Below are positions 6,301-13,678 of a stretch of DNA of 16,447 nucleotides, piece after piece (within the stretch, counting starts at the first letter, position 1; every line of letters begins with the position of its first letter). The translations under genes were made by a program, and so were the position numbers. The notes beneath the pieces are model-generated. The model ran no database searches and was not told the DNA's origin. It saw nothing but the letters and a program-made list of their open reading frames with translations. This DNA is from an uncultured Eubacteriales bacterium (lineage in GTDB: Bacteria; Bacillota; Clostridia; Lachnospirales; Anaerotignaceae), in contig CABPCX010000011.1 in assembly GCA_902406135.1 (NCBI GenBank), positions 1-16,447 of the forward strand, given 5' to 3'.

Positions 6301-6969
6301 TCATATTAAAGGCTGGTCGTTAATCATAAGCTTAAACTGAAGTCCAAGCCTTTCAGCCGCCTTCCTGCAAAGTATCATGCGGCCTAAGAATATTTCAAAA
6401 TAGTCCATTACCGAGCCGTAATTCGTATCGATTGAAAGAACAAGCGTGATGAACGTTTTTTCCTCGTTTATCACAAGTCTGCTGCTGACAACTGAATAAT
6501 TCACTCTGTCGTGGATATCAAAGGTAGATATATCGCTGTTTCTTACCCTTGAGCGTCTTACATCAGACTTATCAGCAAGTATCAATGCCGCAGCCACAGC
6601 ATTGACAGGTACTCCGTTGCCTTCGTCATGGTTTCCTATGGCGGTGGTTATTGTAGCGATATCCTCCGCCTCCATTTCCATATTTGTAAGGAGACGGAAG
6701 GCCATTACGGCTCCGCTTTGGGAATGGTCTACTCTGTTTACAAGGTTTCCTATGTCGTGAAGGTATGCTGCGATTTTAGCTGTTTCTATTTCATGTTCAC
6801 TGTAGCTCATGGTTTTCAATATATACTCGGCCGTAACTGCAACATTTACTACGTGCGCAAAGGAATGTTCGGTGTAGCCTAAGGCTCTGAGCGATTCGTC
6901 TGCCTTTTGGATATATGTATTTATAGCAGGATTTTTCTTTACTTCCTCATAAGATACCAATTCGCTCAC
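6301..6969 (-). CDS. HD-domain metal-dependent phosphohydrolase in the pho operon
   Basis: A 222-residue cytoplasmic protein with an HD fold. The likely metal ligands are H39 (HSFAHV), H71-D72 (YLHDIGN), H82 (VDHSQ), H114-D115 (GNHDEG) and D133 (LADKSD). The last 70 residues form a separate beta-rich region. HD proteins of this size hydrolyse phosphate esters of nucleotides or related molecules; the substrate cannot be told. It lies between phoU and phoB with 1 bp and 24 bp spacings, so it is cotranscribed with phosphate uptake and signalling genes. The outermost start is a GTG at 6967-6969, but it has no good ribosome site. A TTG three codons later (6958-6960) has GAGGTG 6 bases upstream and may be the real start. 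Confidence 0.8.
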   Translation of the reverse strand: MSELVSYEEVKKNPAINTYIQKADESLRALGYTEHSFAHVVNVAVTAEYILKTMSYSEHEIETAKIAAYLHDIGNLVNRVDHSQSGAVMAFRLLTNMEMEAEDIATITTAIGNHDEGNGVPVNAVAAALILADKSDVRRSRVRNSDISTFDIHDRVNYSVVSSRLVINEEKTFITLVLSIDTNYGSVMDYFEIFLGRMILCRKAAERLGLQFKLMINDQPLI

Positions 6970-6970
6970 C

Positions 6971-7618
6971 TCAGTTATTCTTGCTTCTTTCTCCTGTTAT
7001 GGAGAATTCTACCCATTCAGCAATGTTTGTTGCATGGTCTCCTATACGTTCAAGATATTTTGCAATCATAAGAAGGTCGATGGAATATTCTCCAAGAGAG
7101 CTGTCCTTTGATATCATCTCTATAACATCTTTTTTCATTTTTGAGAACCAGTTATCAACTACATCATCATAAGCTATAACTTTTCTTGCCAGCTCCAGGT
7201 CTTTCTTTACAAAGGAATCAACGCTGTCTGTTACCATCTTAACGGCCTCATGCGCCATTTTTTTCATATCTTCGTTGATGCCATGTCCGCCTTCGATTAT
7301 AATTTTTGCTATTTCAGCGATGTCAGATGCCTGGTCGCCTACCCTTTCCATATCGGTTATCATTTTAAGCGCTGAAGAAATAACTCTTAAATCAGTAGCT
7401 ACGGGCTGCTGCTGAAGAAGAAGCTTCATGCAGAGTCTTTCAATATCTCTTTCAGCCTGGTCTATTTCACCGTCGGTTTCAAAAACCTTATGAAGTGCTG
7501 TTACATCATTTTTTTCAAGGGCACATATAGCTGTAGTTACGGCTTCCTCACATAATGCCCCCATCTTAATAAGCTCAATATGCAGCTTTTCAAGCTGCTC
7601 GTCGAATTTGTTTCTCAT
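6971..7618 (-). CDS. phoU: PhoU phosphate signalling protein
   Basis: A 215-residue all-helical protein of two PhoU repeats. The characteristic metal-binding motifs are seen as DMERVGDQASDIAE (89-102) and YLERIGDHATNIAEW (188-202). PhoU links the Pst transporter to the PhoR/PhoB system, normally keeping the response off when phosphate is plentiful, and limits uptake. The length matches the family. The ATG shares one base with the pstB stop (TAATG), and the HD gene starts 1 bp after its stop, so coupling on both sides is likely. Confidence 0.95.
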   Translation of the reverse strand: MRNKFDEQLEKLHIELIKMGALCEEAVTTAICALEKNDVTALHKVFETDGEIDQAERDIERLCMKLLLQQQPVATDLRVISSALKMITDMERVGDQASDIAEIAKIIIEGGHGINEDMKKMAHEAVKMVTDSVDSFVKKDLELARKVIAYDDVVDNWFSKMKKDVIEMISKDSSLGEYSIDLLMIAKYLERIGDHATNIAEWVEFSITGERSKNN

Positions 7619-8367
7619 TAACCAAACCTCCCTGTTATATAATCCTCTGTTCTTTTATCTGTAGGCATTGAGAACAGGGTTTCAGTATCATTAAACTCAA
7701 TAACTTCTCCAAGAAGGAAGAAAGCTGTTTTATCAGAAACTCTGGCTGCCTGCTGCATATTATGGGTTACCATAACTATAGTATACTTATTTTTAAGTTC
7801 CATAGCAAGGTCTTCTATTTTTGATGTAGAAATGGGGTCAAGGGCACTTGTTGCCTCGTCCATAAGAAGTACTTCAGGCTCAACCGCCAAAGCTCTTGCA
7901 ATACAGAGTCTCTGCTGCTGGCCGCCGCTCATATCAAGGGCGCTCTTTTTAAGTCTGTCTTTAACGTCGTCCCATAAAGCAGCGTCTCTTAATGATTTTT
8001 CTACTATATCGTCAAGTTTTACTTTTGAACGTATGCCGTGGGTTCTGGGACCGTAGGCAATGTTGTCATAGATGCTCATGGGGAAAGGATTGGGTTTCTG
8101 GAACACCATACCTACTCTTTTTCTGAGGAGGTTTACGTCCATACCTTTATATATATCCTTACCGTCAAGAAGTATCTCGCCTGTTATTTTGCAGCCTTCT
8201 ATAAGGTCATTCATTCTGTTTAAAGATCTTAATACAGTTGATTTTCCGCATCCTGAAGGTCCGATGAAAGCTGTTATTTCATTGGGCGGGATAGAAAGAT
8301 TTATACCTTTTATGGCTTTGAAATCGCCATAATATAATTCCATATTTTTAATTTCTATTTTACTCAT
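7618..8367 (-). CDS. pstB: Phosphate ABC transporter ATP-binding protein PstB
   Basis: A 249-residue ATPase of the PstSCAB phosphate importer, acting at the inner face of the membrane. Walker A is GPSGCGKS (36-43), the Q-loop is [14 protein letters not shown] (89-102), the signature is MSGGQQQR (146-153), Walker B is [12 protein letters not shown] (167-178) and the switch is THN (201-203). The FQKPNPFP and DPIST segments are diagnostic for PstB. The ATG follows GGAGGAA, whose GGAG lies just past the pstA stop. Confidence 0.97.
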   Translation of the reverse strand: MSKIEIKNMELYYGDFKAIKGINLSIPPNEITAFIGPSGCGKSTVLRSLNRMNDLIEGCKITGEILLDGKDIYKGMDVNLLRKRVGMVFQKPNPFPMSIYDNIAYGPRTHGIRSKVKLDDIVEKSLRDAALWDDVKDRLKKSALDMSGGQQQRLCIARALAVEPEVLLMDEATSALDPISTSKIEDLAMELKNKYTIVMVTHNMQQAARVSDKTAFFLLGEVIEFNDTETLFSMPTDKRTEDYITGRFG

Positions 8368-8379
8368 AATGTTCCTCCG

Positions 8380-9219
8380 TCAGTTTTTAGTAAGCTTCTT
8401 GGCAAAGAAACCTGATAAAGCGTTTATTATTATTACCATTACAAGAAGTACTACTGCCGTAGCGTATGCCTGTTCTGTGTAAAGTCCTTCCGAAAGGAGG
8501 CAGTACATATGAACCGCCAGTGTTCTGGTTGAAGAAAACATATTTTCAGGTACGGCAGCCGTTGTTCCGGCAGTAAAGATAAGTGCCGCGGTTTCTCCGA
8601 CTATTCGTCCTATGGCAAGTATTACTCCGGAAAGTATACCCGGCATAGCACTCGGTATTACTATTCTGAAAATTGTTCTTAATTTTCCGGCGCCAAGTCC
8701 GAAGCTTCCTTCTCTGTATGAATCAGGTACAGCCATAATGGCTTCTTCTGTTGTTCTCATTATTACCGGAAGCACCATAATCGCAAGGGTTATGGCACCT
8801 GCTAAAAACGAATATTCCCATTTAAGTGCGATTACAAATGCAAGGAAACCGAAAAGTCCGTAAACAATTGAAGGTATTCCCGCAAGGGTTTCAACCGTAA
8901 GTCTTATTAATTTTACGAGTTTTGATCCTTTTTTAGAATATTCGGCAAGATATACAGCGGAAAAAACTCCGACAGGCACAGCCATAAGAAGTGTAAATCC
9001 AGTCATCAATACTGTATTGATTATGGCAGGCATCATCGAGACGTTTTCTGATGTATATTTCCACTCGAAAAGTTCGGGTGTTATATTGGGTATTCCTCTT
9101 ATAAGTATGTAAGCCACAAGGAATACCATAGTTCCTACTGTTATAACGGTGGCAAGTATTATCAAAATAAACACAAGGAAGGAACCCGGGTGTTTTGTAT
9201 ATTCCTTAAGCTTCTGCAT
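8380..9219 (-). CDS. pstA: Phosphate ABC transporter permease PstA
   Basis: A 279-residue integral membrane protein with about six transmembrane segments, one half of the phosphate channel. The cytoplasmic EAA loop that contacts PstB reads DSYREGSFGLGAGKLRTIFRI, followed by PSAMPGILSGVILAIGRIVGETAAL, typical of PstA. GIPSIVYGLFGF is the conserved segment shared with PstC. The ATG shares a base with the pstC stop (TAATG), with GGAGGAACG upstream, so translation is coupled to pstC. Confidence 0.96.
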   Translation of the reverse strand: MQKLKEYTKHPGSFLVFILIILATVITVGTMVFLVAYILIRGIPNITPELFEWKYTSENVSMMPAIINTVLMTGFTLLMAVPVGVFSAVYLAEYSKKGSKLVKLIRLTVETLAGIPSIVYGLFGFLAFVIALKWEYSFLAGAITLAIMVLPVIMRTTEEAIMAVPDSYREGSFGLGAGKLRTIFRIVIPSAMPGILSGVILAIGRIVGETAALIFTAGTTAAVPENMFSSTRTLAVHMYCLLSEGLYTEQAYATAVVLLVMVIIINALSGFFAKKLTKN

Positions 9220-10064
9220 TAACCGTTCCTCCTTTTAACAAGTGAAAAGCAAATATTTATTATGAGTATGAATACGAAAAGTACTACCGCTGTGGCTATG
9301 AGTGCGTCTCTGTGAAGGTCTGCCGCATAAGCCATCTCAAGAACGATGTTTGCCGTAAGTGTTCTTACTCCGGAAAGTATGCTTTCGGGTATTGCTGCCT
9401 GGTTTCCGGCAACCATTATAACCGCCATGGTCTCGCCTATGGCACGGCCTATACCAAGGATTACTCCGCTCATTACGCCTGATTTGGCCGCAACCATTAC
9501 GGATCTGAAAATTGTTCTTTCCTTTGTTGCTCCAAGGGCCAGTGAGCCTTCATAATAGCTTTCAGGCACTGCTCTTAAAGATGATTCCGTAACACCGATT
9601 ATCGTAGGCAGAATCATTATTCCTAAAAGGATTGATGCTGTAAGTATTCCTTTTCCGCCTGTGCTAAACACCTGCTGAATAACAGGAACTATTACCACAA
9701 GACCGAAGAAACCATATACTATTGAAGGTATTCCTGCAAGCAGGTCAACTGCGGGTTTTAAAAGTGAGTAGAGTTTTTTGGGGCAGTAGAAAGCTAAAAA
9801 TACTGCACATAAAATTCCTATGGGAACTCCAACGATTATTGCTCCTGCTGTAACATAGATACTTCCGATTATCATTGGGAAGATACCAAACAGGTTTTGT
9901 CCGGGTCTCCACTCCGTTCCTAAAAGGAAGTTTGCCGGTCCTATTTCGGCAATTGCCGGAAATCCGTTTGCAAACATAAATACACATATTGCGATAACTG
10001 CTACGATCGAAACACAGGCACAGAGCAGGAATACTATTTTCATTATTACTTCTCTTGCTCTCAT
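9219..10064 (-). CDS. pstC: Phosphate ABC transporter permease PstC
   Basis: A 281-residue membrane protein with about six transmembrane segments, the partner of PstA. Conserved stretches include GIPSIVYGFFGLVV, the EAA loop ESYYEGSLALGATKERTIF and GIGRAIGETMAV. A phosphate-permease GTEWRPGQNLFGIFP segment follows the first membrane helix. The ATG at 10062-10064 has GGAGGA 5 bases upstream. A 98-bp gap containing a strong hairpin separates it from pstS, the only sizeable break in the operon. Confidence 0.96.
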   Translation of the reverse strand: MRAREVIMKIVFLLCACVSIVAVIAICVFMFANGFPAIAEIGPANFLLGTEWRPGQNLFGIFPMIIGSIYVTAGAIIVGVPIGILCAVFLAFYCPKKLYSLLKPAVDLLAGIPSIVYGFFGLVVIVPVIQQVFSTGGKGILTASILLGIMILPTIIGVTESSLRAVPESYYEGSLALGATKERTIFRSVMVAAKSGVMSGVILGIGRAIGETMAVIMVAGNQAAIPESILSGVRTLTANIVLEMAYAADLHRDALIATAVVLFVFILIINICFSLVKRRNG

Positions 10065-10101
10065 ATAGTCCTCCTATCAAACATAAAACTTCTCTTTTTA
10101 C

Positions 10102-10136
10102 AAATTAAACCGCCGAAGGTGCAGGCGGTTTAATTT
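10102..10136. other. Strong hairpin between pstS and pstC (partial terminator or mRNA-stabilising stem)
   Basis: AAATTAAACCGCC (10102-10114) pairs perfectly over 13 bp with GGCGGTTTAATTT (10124-10136) around a 9-base loop. In the minus (operon) direction the stem is followed by GTAAAAAG, not a U-tract, so it is unlikely to be a full terminator. A stem here could protect the 3' end of an abundant pstS message or mark a processing point, as is known for pst operons such as that of Bacillus subtilis. In the plus direction it is followed by TTTT and resembles a terminator. Confidence 0.75.
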
Positions 10137-10162
10137 TTTAAAAATTTTCAGTTTTATTTATC

Positions 10163-11065
10163 TTACTTAACGTCTGCCCAGTCTGTTGTTTCTCCAAGGT
10201 AGATGCTCTTGATCTGTTCTGATGTGATGTCATCAAGAGTGTTTTCGTTGTTAACGACAACTGCGATACCGTCCATAGCGATCTGTGTGCTTGCAAGTTC
10301 AGCAGCTTCGCTATCTTTAAGTTCACGAGATGACATACCAAAGTCACATACACCTTCAGTAGCTGATGTGATACCTGCGCCTGAACCTGTCTGCTGGATT
10401 TCGATTGTTACATCGGGGTTAAGTGCTTTGTAAGCGTCTGCAAGTACTTCCATTACAGGTGCAACTGATGTAGAACCTGCAAGAACGATTTTTCCTGAAA
10501 GTCCGCTTGCTTCGTATGTATTGCCTTCTGCAACGCTGATGTATCCTTCTTCACCGATGATTGCCTGTCCGTCATCACTTAAAATGAAGTTTAAGAAATC
10601 CTGAGCAACATCTGAAAGGCTGCCGTCTTTGTATGCAAGAAGGAAAGGTCTTGCTACTTTGTAATCTCCTGATTTTACTGTATCAACTGTAGCTTCAACA
10701 CCGTCAACTTTAAGAGCTTTAACTTCGTCTGAAAGTGAACCAAGTGAAACATATCCGATTGATGCAGGGTTGCCAGCTACTGTTGTAAGCATAACTGATG
10801 TTGAGTTTGTGATTTCTGCATTTACTGTTGTGATGTCGTTGTCCTCTTCATCAACAACTCCCATAAGTTCAACGAAAGCTCCTCTTGTTCCTGAACCTTC
10901 CTCACGAGAGATAACTGAGATAGCGCCTGTCATTCCAGTTGTTTCGCCTTCAGCTGTTTCCTCTGTTGTCTGCTCGCCTTCTGCTGTTTCACTTGATGAT
11001 GAACAAGCAGCAACGCCAACTACCATTAAAGATGCCATAAGTAAAGCTAAAATTTTCTTTTTCAT
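10163..11065 (-). CDS. pstS: Phosphate-binding lipoprotein PstS with reversed order of its two halves
   Basis: A 300-residue extracellular phosphate receptor that feeds PstCA. The N-terminus is a lipoprotein signal with lipobox VAAC (Cys21), followed by a Thr/Glu-rich linker (about 22-46). The order of PstS motifs is unusual. ISREEGSGTRGAF (52-64), ITNSTSV, AGNPASIGYVSLG and FILSDDGQAIIGEEGYI, normally the second half, come first. The normally N-terminal motifs IVLAGSTSVAPVMEVLADAY (193-212), QQTGSGAGITSATEG, GMSSRELKD and MDGIAVVVNNEN follow, and the protein ends at IYLGETTDWADVK, just where SREEGSGTR would usually begin. The ATG at 11063-11065 is chosen, with AAGGAG 9 bases upstream; a TTG two codons earlier is too close to that site. 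Pho boxes lie upstream. Confidence 0.93.
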   Translation of the reverse strand: MKKKILALLMASLMVVGVAACSSSSETAEGEQTTEETAEGETTGMTGAISVISREEGSGTRGAFVELMGVVDEEDNDITTVNAEITNSTSVMLTTVAGNPASIGYVSLGSLSDEVKALKVDGVEATVDTVKSGDYKVARPFLLAYKDGSLSDVAQDFLNFILSDDGQAIIGEEGYISVAEGNTYEASGLSGKIVLAGSTSVAPVMEVLADAYKALNPDVTIEIQQTGSGAGITSATEGVCDFGMSSRELKDSEAAELASTQIAMDGIAVVVNNENTLDDITSEQIKSIYLGETTDWADVK

Positions 11066-11139
11066 TTCCAAATACTCCTTTAAATAAAAATGTCTTTACA
11101 AACTTTATTTATTTTGTACCATTTCTCAGGTACGGATAT

Positions 11140-11195
11140 AGTATATAAAGTATTGGTTAAATCTCCAACCAAATTTATGTTAAATCTTCGTTAAA
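11140..11195 (-). promoter_or_regulatory. Pho-box promoter of the pst-pho operon
   Basis: On the minus strand, TTTAAC repeats occur at 11190-11195, 11179-11184 and 11156-11161, with a degenerate TTTGGT at 11168-11173. They are spaced 11, 11 and 12 bp apart, one helical turn each. This is the direct-repeat arrangement bound by PhoB/PhoP dimers. A TATACT -10 box (11140-11145) lies 10 bp after the last repeat. The repeats thus replace the -35 box, as in PhoB-activated promoters. The leader is about 70 bases and starts near a small inverted repeat (GTACC/GGTAC, 11116-11133). Confidence 0.8.
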
Positions 11196-11232
11196 TCGCT
11201 AAATTATTAAGATTATTTTACTTCAAATTAAC

Positions 11233-11268
11233 AAAACCGGACGCATATACAACTGCGTCCGGTTTTTT
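11233..11268. terminator. Terminator between homocysteine methyltransferase gene and pstS
   Basis: AAAACCGGACGCA (11233-11245) pairs with TGCGTCCGGTTTT (11254-11266) around an 8-base loop. T-runs flank both sides (TTTTTT on the plus strand, TTTTGTTAATTT on the minus strand). It ends the symporter-methyltransferase transcript and insulates the Pho promoter just downstream. Confidence 0.9.
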
Positions 11269-11299
11269 ATACCCTTAATGATTTAACATTCAGTTTTTA

Positions 11300-12232
11300 T
11301 TATTTTGTAAGTCTGTCTCTGAATTCTGCCGCTTCCTTAATATCTTCAGGAGTTGTTCTGCAGCATCCGCCAATGGCCTGGGCACCGTCTTCATACCATT
11401 TTTCTGCCCAGTATCCAAAGTTTTTTCCGTTTTGAGCTCCAAGCCATACCTTTTTGACAGGGTCATATTCCTCTCCCCTGTTGGGATATACAATAACGGG
11501 CTTTGTACTCTTAGATTTAATATTTTTAATAAGCTCGGAAATATATATAGGATATGTACAGTTTACACCTATGGCCTTAACTATGTCCTCTTTGTCCAGT
11601 CTTTCGGCACAGTCTGCTATGGGAGTTCCGTCGCTTATATGCTCATTGTCTTTACAGCTGAAGCTGAACCAGCAGGGTACATCCAGTTCCTTTGCAGCTT
11701 TAAGGATTATCTCGGCCTCCCACAGACAGGGAAGGGTCTCGCAGGCAAAAATTTCCGCTCCTGCGTCTTTAAGAAGCTGCATTCTTTCCTTGTGGAATGC
11801 TTCAATGATTTCAGGGTCTACTTTATAATCACCGGTATATTCTGAACCATCGGCAAGATATGCGCCATAGGGTCCAATGGCAGCAGAGGCCACAAGATTC
11901 TTTCTTTCAGGGTGCTTCTCCTGGTATTTGTTTCTTGCATTTATGAGCAGTGTCATAGACTTTTTAACAAGGTTTTCGCTTTCTTCCCTTGAGAATCCCT
12001 TTTTCATAAATCCGGGTACAGTAGCCTGATAGCTGGCTGAGATGCCTATATCAGCTCCAACCTCAAAATATGTATAATGAACGTCCTCAATAAGCTCAGG
12101 TCTTTCAGCAAGCATCTTTGCAGACCAAAGCTCATCATTGATGTCACAGCCCCTTGCTTCCAGCTGAGTAGCCATGGCTCCGTCGATGATTACGAGTTTA
12201 TTATTTTTCAATAGTTCTGAAAATCTATCCAT
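11300..12232 (-). CDS. mmuM: Homocysteine S-methyltransferase (MmuM type)
   Basis: A 310-residue single-domain enzyme that methylates homocysteine to methionine, with S-methylmethionine or S-adenosylmethionine as the usual donor in the stand-alone family. Visible features are DGAMATQLEARG (17-28), SYQAT (67-71), GPYGAYLADGSEYTGDY (120-136) and the zinc-binding Cys in IGVNC (Cys225) and GGCCRTTP (Cys290, Cys291). Cobalamin and folate modules of MetH are absent, so the enzyme is cobalamin-independent. The ATG follows AAGGGGGC that overlaps the end of the symporter gene 12 bp upstream, so the two are one operon. Using a betaine or another donor cannot be ruled out. Confidence 0.9.
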   Translation of the reverse strand: MDRFSELLKNNKLVIIDGAMATQLEARGCDINDELWSAKMLAERPELIEDVHYTYFEVGADIGISASYQATVPGFMKKGFSREESENLVKKSMTLLINARNKYQEKHPERKNLVASAAIGPYGAYLADGSEYTGDYKVDPEIIEAFHKERMQLLKDAGAEIFACETLPCLWEAEIILKAAKELDVPCWFSFSCKDNEHISDGTPIADCAERLDKEDIVKAIGVNCTYPIYISELIKNIKSKSTKPVIVYPNRGEEYDPVKKVWLGAQNGKNFGYWAEKWYEDGAQAIGGCCRTTPEDIKEAAEFRDRLTK

Positions 12233-12244
12233 AATACAGCCCCC

Positions 12245-13678
12245 TTATTTTTCAATAGTTTCGTAGGATACAGGTTCAGGATGTTCTCCTCTGTTTATAT
12301 CAGGTATAAATCTGTCCCAGAAGTCGTTATACAGTCTGAATATTTCCTTTCTCTTGGCATAGATAAAGACAAGAGTTATAACAACGTACATAGCGCTTAT
12401 AAGGTCTGTAGCCGCCCAGAGAAGGTCTGCCTCTATATTATAGAAGAACAGGCAGGGAAGCATATAGTAAACCATATATATGGGTGTAGCAACCTTATTG
12501 GCCTTAGTGTCGCCAAAGGCATAATCTATGGACTTTGTACATGAATAATACATACCTATTATTGTAGTCCATACAAAAATTGTTGTTGCTATGGCCATAA
12601 AGTATCCGCCAAAATTACCGTAAGCAACTTTAAACGCAACGGTTGTGAGCTGGGCACTGGTAACATCGGGATAATCAATATATACGTTTGTAATTATTAT
12701 TGAAATGGCTGTAACCGAACATACGGCTATTGTATCAAGGAAAACTTCTCCCCAGCCCCAAGATGACTGGCGTACAGGGTGGTCAGTCTTTCCTGAAGCA
12801 TGGGCAACTATTCCGTAACCTGTTCCCGCGTCGTTTGAGTAAAGTCCTCTTGCTATACCGTATCTTACCGCGTCTCTTACGGTCGCTCCGGCAAATCCTC
12901 CTACACCGGCCATGGGTGTAAATGCGCTCTTGAATATAAGTCCAAAGGCATAGGGAACCTTATCTATATATATAATAAGTATTCCTATGCCGGCAATTAT
13001 GTAAGCCATAGCCATAAAAGGCACTGTCTTTTCCATAACTGCTGAAATTCTCTTAAGGCCTCCTGCTATAGTAATAAAGCAGGTGATTCCCATTACGGCA
13101 ATTGATATTCTAGGGTCTATGCCAAAGCCTTCATAAAGAGAGCTTGTAAGTGACTCTGTCTGCACACAGCAGGTCCAGGGGCCAAACATAAAGCAGAATA
13201 CCGCAAGTACTACGGCACCTTTCTTCCAGCCGAGGGCATTTTTCATTACAAATGAACGGTCACATAAATACTCGTCCTTGGATTTATCGAATTTTACTCT
13301 GTATCTCTGTCCTATGATTATCTCACAGGCCTTTGTGGACATACCAAGAAGTCCTGACAGCCACATCCAGAATACGGCTCCGGGTCCTCCCATGGTTATG
13401 GCTGTGGCAACACCGCCGATATTTCCAACACCGATGGTATTTGCCATGGCTGTACAGGCAGCGGCAAATCCGGAAACACTTCCCTCGCCGTCTCCCTTTT
13501 TAAACATCTTTCCATAGGTATTCTGGAAATGAAATTTCATTTTTGTTATGTATCTGCCCTTAAATTTTATTGTCAGGTAAAGACCTGTACCGACGAGGGC
13601 CACAGTCATCGGTGTTCCCCACATAAATTCTGATATGGTCTGAATTACTATCAGAATACTGTTAAGAATAGAATCCAT
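12245..13678 (-). CDS. AGCS-family sodium/amino-acid symporter
   Basis: A 477-residue membrane protein with about ten hydrophobic segments. The AGCS signature is clear: NTIGVGNIGGVATAITMGGPGAVFWMW (80-106 region, with GGPGA..WMW) and SNDAGTGYGIVAHA (281-294). Characterised members take up alanine or glycine with sodium. The gene is directly followed by the homocysteine methyltransferase gene, so the substrate here may instead be S-methylmethionine, methionine or a related compound; this is inference from context only. The ATG at 13676-13678 follows GGGGAGG. A 565-base non-coding stretch lies upstream. Confidence 0.93.
   Translation of the reverse strand: MDSILNSILIVIQTISEFMWGTPMTVALVGTGLYLTIKFKGRYITKMKFHFQNTYGKMFKKGDGEGSVSGFAAACTAMANTIGVGNIGGVATAITMGGPGAVFWMWLSGLLGMSTKACEIIIGQRYRVKFDKSKDEYLCDRSFVMKNALGWKKGAVVLAVFCFMFGPWTCCVQTESLTSSLYEGFGIDPRISIAVMGITCFITIAGGLKRISAVMEKTVPFMAMAYIIAGIGILIIYIDKVPYAFGLIFKSAFTPMAGVGGFAGATVRDAVRYGIARGLYSNDAGTGYGIVAHASGKTDHPVRQSSWGWGEVFLDTIAVCSVTAISIIITNVYIDYPDVTSAQLTTVAFKVAYGNFGGYFMAIATTIFVWTTIIGMYYSCTKSIDYAFGDTKANKVATPIYMVYYMLPCLFFYNIEADLLWAATDLISAMYVVITLVFIYAKRKEIFRLYNDFWDRFIPDINRGEHPEPVSYETIEK

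Noticed and set aside
7850..7870. Ala instead of Pro in PstB Walker B (MDEATSALD)
   Set aside because: This variant is, as far as I know, common in clostridial PstB and not expected to affect function.
11066..11071. TTG at 11069-11071 as the start of pstS
   Set aside because: It leaves only 3 bases to the AAGGAG site, while the ATG at 11063-11065 is 9 bases away and opens a normal lipoprotein signal.
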